Part shown: positions 10,449 through 21,924 of the stretch, one piece after another
How the letters are laid out: each line of letters begins with the position of its first letter
Numbering within the stretch: the first letter of the stretch is position 1
Assembly: GCA_948099385.1 (NCBI GenBank)
Contig: CANUEZ040000207.1
Span: 806,001-870,000, forward strand
Source of the DNA: Fasciola hepatica
Taxonomy: Eukaryota > Platyhelminthes > Trematoda > Plagiorchiida > Fasciolidae
Direction: 5' to 3'
Length of the DNA: 64,000 nucleotides
Made by a program: the position numbers and the translations under genes
Notes under the pieces: generated by a model
Database searches by the model: none
What the model saw: only the letters and a program-made list of their open reading frames with translations
Told to the model about the DNA's origin: nothing

Positions 10449-12785
10449 ATGACCATTCTTATTCATAATAATCTTCTCACTTTCAGGAAGTTTCAACGGG
10501 ATCGTCCAGATCGTAGTGCTTGAGGTTGGAAGAAATGTCGATCATCATCGTGATCTTCTTCTTCCTATTCCACAGCGAGTTCTGTAATGCTCCGAAAGAA
10601 ATTTCAAGTACCCTTCACAAATATTTTAGTATCGACCTTACGACTTATCATATTTTTGCAAACTTCCCCATATAATATCTGGCAGTTTAAACGGTTCCGC
10701 AGATTTCAAGAAAATGTATAATTTTCTGCGTGATCTTCCGTCGTGATAACCTGTTTTTGGCATCCACAACTCTTTCAAAACCGAGAGAGAGAATGAGAAC
10801 TTAACAAAAGGAACTGCTTTAAAACTAATAAAAAAGTGTATTTTACTTTTTCGAGGTTCTCAGGATAAAATAAAACCAAAATTCCAAACTTCATCTTCCT
10901 CAAGTTATTGAAACTGTCAAGTATTCACACACATTTACACATACATGACACTCACAAAATCTTGACTTTATTTTTCGCGAAAAAAACCGCAGGTGGCAAA
11001 GTCCTATTTGTGTTCAAGTAGAGACTAAATTTCTGACAGTCATTTATATCAGTCATGATTGGAAATCTCTGAACAGAATTGCCTTTTCTTTGCCAGATTC
11101 AGGAAGTACTATTGTTAACTATCTTGTTAACACAAGAAAAAGCCCCAAGGTAATGGGTTGATGAGTGTGGATTTCAAAGATCTAAACCTCAAAGCTGAAT
11201 TTTGGAGTTCTCAAAATGTTGAGAAATTCACACTCCTATTTTGGAACTGGTCGCCATTAGCCAGTAAATTATTGCCAAAATGCATATTGATGTACCTCGT
11301 TGGGCACCACAGCGACACCTTTGACCTGCTGGTGGTCCGTGTACGTTTTTCATCACCCGGAGAATGAAGCTAAATAACCCTTCACCTGTATGGATAGGTT
11401 CCTATCTGGCTTCCATTGCACATGTACTGCCTGGGTTTCGAGGGATTTTGAATTTGTGCTCACCTGATAAAATTTAAATGAATAATGACATATTGCCTCA
11501 GATAGCCCTATTGAAATTCCGCTAATATGCACCTTGCGAATGCTGATGGATGCCAACAAATTAGATGAAATCGCTGTATGCTCGCTTCTCTCAACGATAA
11601 TTCTATTATCCTACTACGCAAAATGATTTCTGAGCCCACTGATAGATCTCATTGTTGTTAACGTATTGAATCAGGTACGGGTACAAAGCACATTGGTATT
11701 CACAGGAGAACAGCCCCAGAGCAAACAACATCGAATCTTTCGCTCTCGTCTAAAATTTCACTTCCCAAGGATTTCAGACTGGGTTGAAACTGCGCGCTTA
11801 TATTCTGTCATCTCAATTCCATTTTATCCTCACTCTCTAATATCGAAAAAAATGATATGATCCATCACATAGTTTTATATTGTTCACCACTGAACATGTT
11901 GCTAGCCCATCTGATCAGATAAATACAAACAATCATACTTTCGTTGTGATTCAGTCAGCCATGATCTTTGCTGACTAAGTCCCAAGGAGATGACAGTTCT
12001 GTCGCTTGCCAAGGTTTTACTTCAAATTCCACATTCATTCAAACTACTTTTCAGAATGTACATGTTTTAAAACCAAGAAATTCCAAACCCGGAAAGGCGC
12101 GATTTGGGTTGTTTGATTACACACACAGTCATAAGCTGTGCTCTCTAGATAAAATCAGCAAAATAACGTTAGCTTCAGTCCATACTGTTCAGCATCTCCA
12201 TTTTTTTAGCAATCATATTCATATAGAAATGGTGCTTCCCTGAGCAATTTGAATAATAAAAATGGGAAACAACAGATTGCACCATGTATCTGAGACCATT
12301 TACGGCATGTATACGCATGCGTGTTGCATTCAAAGTTGATTTTAATGTTTACAGTAAATTCGCCGTTTTTAGAAAAGGAACATGATTGAAGAGAATAGCA
12401 AGGACGAAAGGATAAAAGAGGCCGACATGCTCTCAAATGGTGTAAATTGCTTATCAGTTTGACTTAACCCTGATAACAAAACAACAATTTCTCCCGATTC
12501 TTGATCGGCGTCAATCGTATTATGGTATTGAAAGACCAGTGATCTTCCGTGAGTTACTCGTGTCTAGTCTGCAAAAGCACAACAAGAGAATCTCCATGAG
12601 CAGAGGCTCAGTCAGTGCATAGAGACGCATTAACACTCACATTGGTCAAATAAGGCGGCTTAAGTCCGATCATTTACTTCAAGCGGAATTCACGCTGGGT
12701 GCATTAAGCACGTGAACATGCAGTGGCATATATTGTTAACCTGTGTTTCTGACATCTGAATACTAATACAATAGCAAAGACCTAT
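10449..12785. other. Unrecognised intergenic sequence
   Basis: Frames up to 91 codons (11,968-12,243 +) without domains. A CAAATAGGAC-like block on the minus strand near 11,000 recalls the hammerhead stem II region but lacks the CUGAUGAG core, so it was not annotated. Confidence 0.3.
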
Positions 12786-12789
12786 TTGA

Positions 12790-12920
12790 AATTAGCTGTC
12801 CAAACCACCGGGTACGGACGATATTCCGCTCGTATCTGCTGTCTTGAAAGTTATGGGAAGGGTTGCTTCTGATTATCTACGAATTTCCTCTAAAACTATC
12901 GGACTGCAAAGTAATTTTCA
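12790..12920 (+). mobile_element. Possible LINE reverse-transcriptase fragment
   Basis: The plus-strand frame reads KPPGTDDIPLVSAVLKVMG. This resembles the K(S/A)PGPDxIPxxxLK block at the start of the RT domain in non-LTR elements. The similar blocks at about 60.5 kb and 62.9 kb in this window are clearer. Nothing else of the domain was found nearby, so this is a short relic at best. Confidence 0.35.
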
Positions 12921-15900
12921 CCATGGTATTTTGGACTAATCTAAGTGCCTATGAACTGTTGTCTTTCCACTTCCTGGCCTTTATGTTGTCCTATATACTA
13001 TGAGTTGATGACTAATTAGAAGCACGTGGAATCAACAGACCATTCTGCCGACATCGTTCTTCGTGTGCTACCAAAATCAAAACTATTTTCACTTATACGA
13101 GAATCAACGTCTATACAAAATTTCTAGTGATATGGTCCCTGAGGTGAAAAGCAAAGGCGCCAGCACTGACAACATAACGTGCCGATGTTAAAATTACTGA
13201 CTCTTGACCTATTTCCATCGCTCAAATAATCAGGCATGGATTCATCGTGAAAAGTTTAGTTAAAGCATAAACTCAGCATTGTGCACACCACATTGGTTTA
13301 TGCCTTCGATGAATGGATAGATGTGACCGAGTTTTCAATGTCGATACCCATCCAGTTGGACGATTATTCTCAAACCGTTTCACGCAGATGCAACGGTATA
13401 ACGATTGAAAATTACACCAGAATCCTTATCCAGGTGGATTTAGTTAGTCAGCGAAGATTTAATAAAATGAAATCAGAAGAATATATGATCGTCATCATTT
13501 ACCAGGATTGCAATCAAATAATCAAGGTTAAGATTTGAACATACTTAACTTATTGTTACCCCACTGCAGTTTCAGCAAACACAATGACTGTCCCATGCTA
13601 CCGCCACCGGGATGTGCATCCAGTATGTGGGAACTCATTGGGTTCGCACGGGATTCAGATATCAGAATCCTCGTTTGCATACAGGTCTGATTAAACCACA
13701 AAATTCCGCTGTTACGAGGGCAACAAACAGGGAATTTGTGGAAAACTATTAGTAACACAAAATCCAGGAAATCACGTCCAAATGTCTTTGCATCTGCAAG
13801 TCCATGTATTTCGATATCCGAAGTGTTACCTAGTTGTTACTCGAAGAACTAGCCTAATTTCAGCCTACCGTTCGAATGGCCCGAAGATTTTTCTAAATCC
13901 CAGTGCATCAACTGTGAAGGCTGATGTAAATTCCAATATACTTGCATTATTGTGACCGCAATGCAGTTCTCGTTTCCCACTGTTACCCACTCGATTATTC
14001 TGTGATCAAAATGTGATTTCACGTATTTCTCTTATATCACCCAATTTGAACGTGGTGGCCGATTGTGAGGCCTGTCTCCGCTTACTGGTTGTGTTATTTA
14101 TGAACGAATCACTACCTAACACGGCCATGAGATAGACACTGATGCTCTTAGCTCTGATCATAAGAAGACCTGATCCACGTGCGTCTTTGAGTGAGCACAT
14201 TATGATGCAACGCTCGGAGGACGAGAGAGTGGTGCGGTCACGAACGAGAAAAGGGTGCGCAGCACTTCAGGTTCATTAGAGTGGCATCTCAAAGAGCCGA
14301 CTGGATGTTAATTCCGAAAGATGTTGATATAACTCTCACATGAGGGAGAAAATGACACTCAAATGAATTCATAGATAAACTATGTTTTCCTTCCGTTTAT
14401 TTACTCTAAAACAGTGTACATTGTTTGTGGAATGGGATGAGGAGAAGTCAAAGGATTTTCGCAGCATTATCCTTTTGAGAAGAAGGTGAACGACCGTGAT
14501 ATCCTATTCGATCCCCAAACGAGTGAACAAAGCCACGGATGTTAATCAGTTGTACTGGCTTTGGTATATCGACAGGTATGGATTAGCTTGTTATGAATGA
14601 AATGGTCATATTGATCAACTTGGCAGCTCCTTTAAGGATACATTCGAATCGAAACTCTATTCATGTAGTATTTAGTCATTGGTATACCACGCACTAACAC
14701 GGTGTTCATTGCTAACTTGTTTGTGGTTTATTGTCGTATGATCACTTTGGTCTCTTGAACATTAGAGACTTTAATGAATATAGTACAGTTGGAACAACCA
14801 GTAACGGTCCACGGATTACTGCGGTTCTCCCATTGCCACTTCTCAGTAGCAACCAAAATTGCAAATCAGAATCATCGTCACTGTAACAACGCAATAATGG
14901 AACTACGAATAATGGTATCAGATTGGGGAATGGCTTATGTGAATACAAGAGCCTTAGCTGTTATGATGTGCTCTTATATCTACCTTCGTATGCTCACTCG
15001 TTACATGAATTTCGTGAACCACAATGATAAAGCCCAAATGCCTTAGATGATCCATAGAGATAGTCTTCTAATTCCCATCTTCCATGTTAATAACTGACAA
15101 CCTTATAACGCTTACCGAAATCTTTAATTTATTACGGTTTGGTCTACCACTGAATCAACATGTTCGTGAAATTCCCCATCTTATTTCGATCTCCATTTTG
15201 TCCGTCTCTTTCTACACCGAATTTATTGTTCCCCTACCTTCTTCATCAAAGGCTTGTCTATGTGCACAATTCATGCTTGGTTGGCTTTCTACTCCAGAGA
15301 CCCACGAGCTTCACATTTCATTCGCAAAACCGGACTACTTGCTCTATGTTGACGCCGTCCTCTATGAGTCATTCATAAACTTATGTGTGTTTCCACTCGT
15401 TGCTTTGGTGTACACTCGGTTTTTATGCGAAATCTTCTGTCAAAATTATCTTCCGCACTGTACGAGCAGTATTCAACCTTTCATGTCACTCTGAGATCAC
15501 GCCGAGTCCGCTTGCTTTTCTAGTTTATGTTTCAGTGCAGTCTCCTCCGTCATTGTCTGAATTCACTGCCCAGCCATCTCCCATTTGAGTGTCCCGAGCG
15601 CCTTCTCTGATTAGCTATTTTCCCTGTTACAAAAGCTGACTGATTGTTGTACTCAGTACTCAGCAATGATTTGATCCAGTTGTATGCTCGGCTCGCGTTT
15701 TCACTGGCGTGTGACTCAGATTTACTTACCTACTTACTAACTAACTTGCTTGCTTCTCTGCAGACATGCTTGCACTCGGGTTCTCCACGAGCTTTTCCAC
15801 AATATATGTTCCTTCTTATGCCTAGGCTTCCGTTCTATTGCTGAATGCTGGATGCGCTATTGAAGACTCGGTCTCGTATAGCTCGGCTTACGTTCGCTGA

Positions 15901-18400
15901 TAACCATTCGAAAGACTTGATGTATATTCACGGTCTTTTGTTATTAGATTACTTCAAACCACTGAGTTATGTTATGTGTTTGTATGTCCAGAAGTAGCCA
16001 TCAAGCTATGAGCACGATTACCCGGATTTTGCTCAGACCGTGGTCGAAAAAACCGAACGGTGAATAGCACACAGGGGTTGAACTGATGCGTGAGCCCTTT
16101 GATACTTACGTGTCCATCACACGGAAAACTGCCCCATTCAGCAATTATCGGTTTGCAGTCGTTTATGCTACTGACGTTCTTATATTCCACACAGAGTGAA
16201 GACAAAATAATGTATGATATCTCATGAAATTCATTGGGACACTCAAGTGACAATAACAAAGCTTACCAGACCAGATGTTCTTACCTGAAAGGGCTTTCAA
16301 TGCAACAGGAGTGTTTGAACACGGAAGTGCGAAAAGCACTAGATTACACTATATATTTTGGAGTATTTAGCTGCATCGTTGCCAGTGCTTCCTTCAGTCA
16401 AGGTGATTGAACTTGTAATCTGTTAAATATGTTCTGGAGAGTTAACATCCACCCGCAACATGGGTGCCCATCTAGAATATTCCAGGGTATGTTCACAGAA
16501 CAAAAACACAATTGACAGACATGTTAACACAGAGGATGTATTGGGAACAAATTCAGTTTCCAAGCTTGGTAGCAACTCGTCTGGAACACTGACTTTATCC
16601 CACTTCATCCAAATTAGCATTCCGTATAAACAGAAGGAATAATTTGAATGCAAACACTTCGTGTCAAATTCTGCGGCAACCTGGAACCATTATCCTACAA
16701 TAAATATTGGTTAAATTCTCTAAAATTATTTCTTTGCCATCCAATTTTCACAAGAGCTTCCCCATGCGTCTTTATTAGGCACTGTGGTATTTGCTTTATT
16801 TTGTTTGCCAACAAGCTTCTAAGTAGGATGTTGTGGAATTCCACCTCCCCAGGAAGTACTCTGGTTGAACGTCCACGCTGTACATTTGTAATTATCGTCT
16901 CTTGAAGTACATGTGAATTACCCACTCACACTACAAGATCACGGGTTGTAAATCCGAGTCACTCGGTCAGTAGAAAGCAATTTATTTACATAAGGATCAG
17001 TTCAAGTAACTTTGAAGAATGTTGGTATATTTTGTCTTACTTTGCTTTAGGAAAAAAAATAAATTGCCAAGAAATTCTGGTAAAATCAATTAGTTCTTAA
17101 AAAACCACGTAGTCGCAGGGACTTATGGAGGGCAATATCAATTCGGATTCCCTTGTTTTTAATTTTTCGGAAAAAGTACGGAATACCAAAGTGTGTGGAA
17201 AATGTTTGATAATAATGCCTTTGATCGTCAGTCAAACAGAGATTATTAAGCAAGCTTCCGTTCACATACATTGATCTCGAAAAAGATTGCAGATATCAAT
17301 ATTCACAACCGTACTCCGGGCAGGAACAATAATAAATCAATCAGAAACAGTGTTGTTTCAACAGTGGAATGACTATCAAGCGCGATCGGCTGACCGAAAT
17401 AGAAAAGTGGTCCACAGTTTGTCGTCAGCTTTTCCATCCAGTCTATTACAATCTGCACTGAAAAAACTGCCTAACTCATCAGTACCTAGTCACTGTTCGG
17501 TACAAATTCCAGTCGTGTTTTTTCGTAACTCATTCAGATAATTACATTCGAAAGGCGACCAGAAAGGTTGGAGTCATTGAAGTTTGTTGGGGTTGCAACG
17601 AAACACACTCATAATCACAAGCGCTTCATTTAGTTTCGAATGTAAGGAGATACCTACTTTCTCAGCTATGTATCATGCAATCAAACTATCGGTTGGCAAA
17701 CAGAAGAATATAGCATACGGACCAGAGAATCTACCAATTTAAAAGTGAACATGTGTAGTGGTTTTTGATAGTAACAGAAAGTTTCCAAAATGGTATCGCA
17801 TCAATGACTCCGAGACAGGAAAGCAAATAAAGTGCATAATTGTCCGATTAAAAGCTCCCGTCCCGTAAGAAAACTACAATACCCAAGACCTTGTACATAA
17901 TTGAAATTCTTTTCGAAATCAGAATATTCTTTCTGTAAATAAGTAATGTAATTGTTTTAAATTGGTCACTCTTTAGTGTATTGTAAAACCACCCGTAGAC
18001 GGCAAATCACTGGTTCGTGATCTTCATTGGCTTGCCATCCGAACAGACGCACCCGAGGCTGATATAAAGTTGGAAGACAGTCAAATATCTCGGTAAGTAT
18101 TACTTGATTGTGGTTCTGTAAAGGCCAAATTATTACGTCAATGATGTCTGATGCAATAAACAATGAAAAGCCGATAAAAGAGGCGGAACCTTCATTTGAG
18201 GTGAACTTCAAACGGTTCCAGTCGGACTAGCCCGGCTGTGGGTGGTCCAGAAGTGAAAATAACCAGATTCAAAATGGCCGACCAGTCTGAGCAAAGATCG
18301 GATGAACTGACTAATGACAAAAGGGGAGAAAGCGTGTTTTAGTCATAGAGTCTTACTACTGAAATAGTAGTCGGTAGCAAAAACATGGAAAATGGAATAA
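12921..18400. other. Long stretch without recognised genes
   Basis: Several open frames of 60-136 codons occur. The longest, 15,084-15,494 (+), is Leu/Phe/Ser-rich with no domain. A minus-strand segment near 16,114-16,180 could be an exon: it reads INDCKPIIAEWGSFPCDGH, follows an AACGTCAG acceptor-like site and ends at a GTAAGT donor. Its two Cys residues and Trp suggest an extracellular module, but no family was recognised. A short run of TTAC/TAAC units occurs near 15,721-15,750. Confidence 0.3.
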
Positions 18401-18404
18401 CACG

Positions 18405-18985
18405 GACAGATTTACACCACCTTTGGATGAAATGAGAGTATTCACCAGTAGATTTATGTGTGCTAACAAACGTCTTATAGCATCTTGAGGCATACGATCT
18501 TCTTCTTTTAAGGTCGACTCTAACTACCCAAGAGATTTTTTTACTGGTGCCCCTGATATGATTTCTCCCAGAGTTGATCCCACAAATATTCTATTGGATT
18601 GAGATGGGTGATCGAGATGGCCACGGGAGCGTCTTTGTACCATGATGCGCATAAACTCACATACCCCACGGGAACGATATGCAGGCAGGTGGTCCTGCTG
18701 GAAAACCGATTTGGTAGTGGTGTTCAATGGTGGCAAGATGTGTCGAACTAGGACTTCTAGATAAAATTGGCCAGTGACTGTGCCGTCCAGAAAGATCAAC
18801 TCGCTCCTATTTTCCCACAAGATGACTCCACAAATGAGCAGTGAATCTGCAATGGGCTGCATTTTTGCTGCAGTCATACCATTTTTGTCAGTTTCAGAGA
18901 TTTGTTTCTAAACACGCTTTCGACGATCATGTTTGAATAAGGAAAACGCTGACTCACTAGTCCAGTGTTGGACTTCATTGTTGAG
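18405..18985 (-). mobile_element. Tc1-like DNA transposon, transposase relic
   Basis: Minus-strand frames carry the C-terminal half of a Tc1-family transposase in correct order: ESAFSLFKHDRRKRV near 18,950, a decayed GGG.VMVWG region (LLICGVILWE), FLDGTVTGQFYLEVL, FQQDHLPAYRSR near 18,700, then a PAQSPDLNPIEN equivalent (DHPSQSNRIF). A tail near 18,415-18,490 contains MPQDAIRRL and SKGG. In the family the catalytic residues are DDE; the QQD Asp is visible, while the DLNPIEN segment has lost the Asp and the final Glu region is altered. Stops and frame changes break it. The DNA-binding N-terminus and terminal inverted repeats were not recognised. Confidence 0.8.
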
Positions 18986-18989
18986 ACGA

Positions 18990-19850
18990 TCTACCCATCT
19001 ACTCAATATCCGTCATGAAAAACCATTTTACTTGGTATTCTCGTGGTGTGACTTCCCTGCATCCAAACGCCCGATGTCACGCCAGATGATCTATGTTTAA
19101 TGAGCATCAAGTGAACTCCAAAGTAAAGTAAGACGTGTGAACTGCTGAACTACAAAGCGGAAACGAATACAAATGTTTGTGACCTACTAACGAATTTGCG
19201 AAACGATCTGTATTTTGTTCATTTTCGCCAACTCATTCGAAGTGTGTCACCAAAAGTAATCTCTCCACATCGACAGTGATGGTGAAAAATACACAAAGTT
19301 GCTTAATTTCTGTTGGACTAAATTATACTTTGGTCCAGACATTTTCGAAATCAAAAGAGTATTATTCATCTGATCGGACTGCGAGCACAGATGGGAATCG
19401 TTTATTGACCATGCTTAAGTGCAACCATGTATTTTTCTCTAGTGTAGTATTTCTACAACTCTCCTTTACCATCCAATTTATTGACTGACTAACTGGTCGA
19501 ATAACAAACGGAGTGACAGACCCACTGACTGTCTTGTTTCCGTCACCCTTTTTCTCCTTTATGAAAATAAATGTGATTGTAATGGCTTGGTAATGAGTCA
19601 TCGGAAGCACTACATTTTTTGACCATAACCTTGGGTCTGTTCACTATATTCTTATTACCTATGTAAGAATCGAGGCAGGATGTGAACCGAAAACGGTCTA
19701 CTAGATGTTGGTAAAAATGGTGTAAATCTTACTGGTGCCTCGTTCAATTTACATAAGGCTATGCTCATAGAAAGTATCCGATGGATGTTGAATCTCTTTT
19801 TTATCAAAAGTGTCCTTCCGAGAAACTGTTCAATATCTTTGTGATGCCAT
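18990..19850. other. Unrecognised sequence between transposon relics
   Basis: Probably includes the decayed N-terminal part of the Tc1 element at the left. An 82-codon minus-strand frame at 19,362-19,610 has no recognised domain. Confidence 0.3.
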
Positions 19851-19861
19851 TTTATCTAGCA

Positions 19862-20235
19862 ATATTGCTTTCCAAGTCTACGAGTTCCCTTGCAGTAACG
19901 GTGACAAGTACATTGACAGAACAGAATGGTACTTAGCTTAGGGAGGTTCTGAACACACTCCGATGAGGCTTTTGCACTTGCTTACTCAGGTGGACTGCGG
20001 TAAACAAATTTCGGCAAGAAATCCAACAACGGCCATCGTGAGGCATTTGCTTTCAACAGGTCATTGAGTTCAACAGATCCGTTTATTCAAAGTATGGTTA
20101 CGCCACCGGAATGCAAAGCTGCTGGCGTAAATTGAAGCTGTATATAACAAGACTTAAAACCCCTTCTTTGTGCGCAGAGAACATCATTGCAAACAATCGT
20201 CATTCATTGCTATTAGTTAAAAACCCATGCGGATG
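19862..20235 (+). mobile_element. Penelope-like element relic, GIY-YIG endonuclease
   Basis: In one plus-strand frame with two stops the text reads VYEFPCSNGDKYIDRTE, then EHTPMRLLHLLT, then RNPTTAIVRHLLSTGH. A stop and NAKLLA.IEAVYNK follow, then a region matching the LCVQKE tail of the family (now VRREHHCKQS). This is the order seen in the C-terminal GIY-YIG endonuclease of Penelope-like retroelements: a VY.. ...YIG.T block, an (I/V).EH block, an A(I/V).RHL..TGH block and an EA..I...P.LC block. YIG has become YID. The RT domain upstream was not found. Confidence 0.72.
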
Positions 20236-20239
20236 GCTG

Positions 20240-21890
20240 AGATTTGTGTGCTAAACACTTTCCTCATTTTTCCACTGTAACATTCGTATCGTGTCATGTA
20301 TAAACTGAAATGTTTCACGTACGCCATCGACAGGAGGGAAGGAAATGCTCGCATCTCACCTTATGTATCTTCTCTCATTGCCTAATAATTAGACCGAAGG
20401 GGCACAATTTTTGAACAGGATGAAAAATCCATAAGTATGAAACTTTGGGCCAGAGCCTGGCTTTAGCTAATCTTGTATAAATGTTTTATGATAAAAATGA
20501 TCTGCTTCGATAGACCAATCTTGGAAATAGCAATGTCGAGGTACGTTCCAGCAAACGGAATAAAATGATGCTTTACGTTCAACAGTTGACTAGATTTTGG
20601 ATTTAAGGATGTGAATATAATGTTGTATTTGTTGTGTTCGTATTTAGTATTAGAACGCGCAATGCCGGTACTTCATTTATTTTTACGAACGTAAACACAT
20701 AACCCGGCGGTAGCCAACGAGTGAACGACAAACAAGTTAGCAAAAAGAGCTGAACTACACGCCCTGTCACGCTCAAAAGAGAAAGGCCAGTCAATATATG
20801 GCAAATTCGATAAGCCAGTATGTCTGGCGCTAAAGTATGAATAAAGGTCGATGCAAAGCAGGCGGGTGTCTATTCACAAGAGAAATATTGATCGGTTGTC
20901 TACTTACTGTGCTTGAGATCAACCAGACAAAACAGTAGTACATATCAGATAGTGGGAGTATTATTATGAGACCCTCGACAAGGTATGTACTCAGCTTGGT
21001 TGTCGAGGAAAAGTTTTGTGAGGTTGCAATGGAGGACCATTATGGCCAACGTGTTAGTCGCGATAGCAAATAAACATATTTATCTGCACTTTTGATGAAA
21101 GACTTCGCATCCCTTGGGTAATTTGGTACGATTACCTGTTTAAACCAATTCTTCGGAACGTGTTCCTTCATCCGAATATCACCAAGGAGTTTTGTTAACT
21201 CAAATATTGATGCTGAGCCGCCATGAACAAAATGAACTTCTCTTTTTGAATATTTCGCAGAGCAATCAAGAGGACCCTATTGTGTCATGTTTCCACGGCC
21301 ATTTTGTTAGTCATCAATCTTGGTGCATATAAAACCAAATTAAAGCAAAAAACCCTCAGATTGTTCCTGATGGCATGCAATGACCCTCAAACACAACCCT
21401 AAATAGACTAATGACAGGAATTCTTTCAATCTTCGTGCTCAGGTGACTATCTTCTTATGTTCCACACCTTACTTTCAACAAATCACCCACCCACCTTAAC
21501 CGATGCTTTGTTTTGCTGTAAGTCACCTTGTGTGTCACCTTGCTGTCAGCTTTCCTGGGAGTCAGGGCCCAAATGACCGCAAGCAACAGCTCAAAAAAAC
21601 GTTTCACGTCGTCCCCAAAGGCATGCAAGACTCTAGTTCGTGCAGATCTCACAAACGATAGACTTCTTTGTAGTCAGTTGTTTTGTTATATGACAGCAGA
21701 TCAGTCCATGCAGACATCATTGACTAGGTGTTTGATAAATGACCGTGATCAGTAATGAACTGAGAACAAATATAGGGAAATGAGATGTGTCTATTGACGA
21801 TATTTGCCACTCTCACCATTGTTGAATCTGTCATACCTGCTGGTCCGTGGATTTCCTATCTACATAAACGAAAAAGCATTTACAAACTTT
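20240..21890. other. Unrecognised sequence upstream of the BEL/Pao relic
   Basis: A complete BEL/Pao element should have gag, protease and a 5' LTR here, but no zinc knuckle, DTG protease motif or LTR-like repeat could be read. A 75-codon frame at 21,528-21,755 (+) begins with a short hydrophobic stretch; evidence for a gene is weak. Confidence 0.3.
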
Positions 21891-21924
21891 CAGTTCGTTT
21901 GAAATAGAATGCTCGGAGGAGACC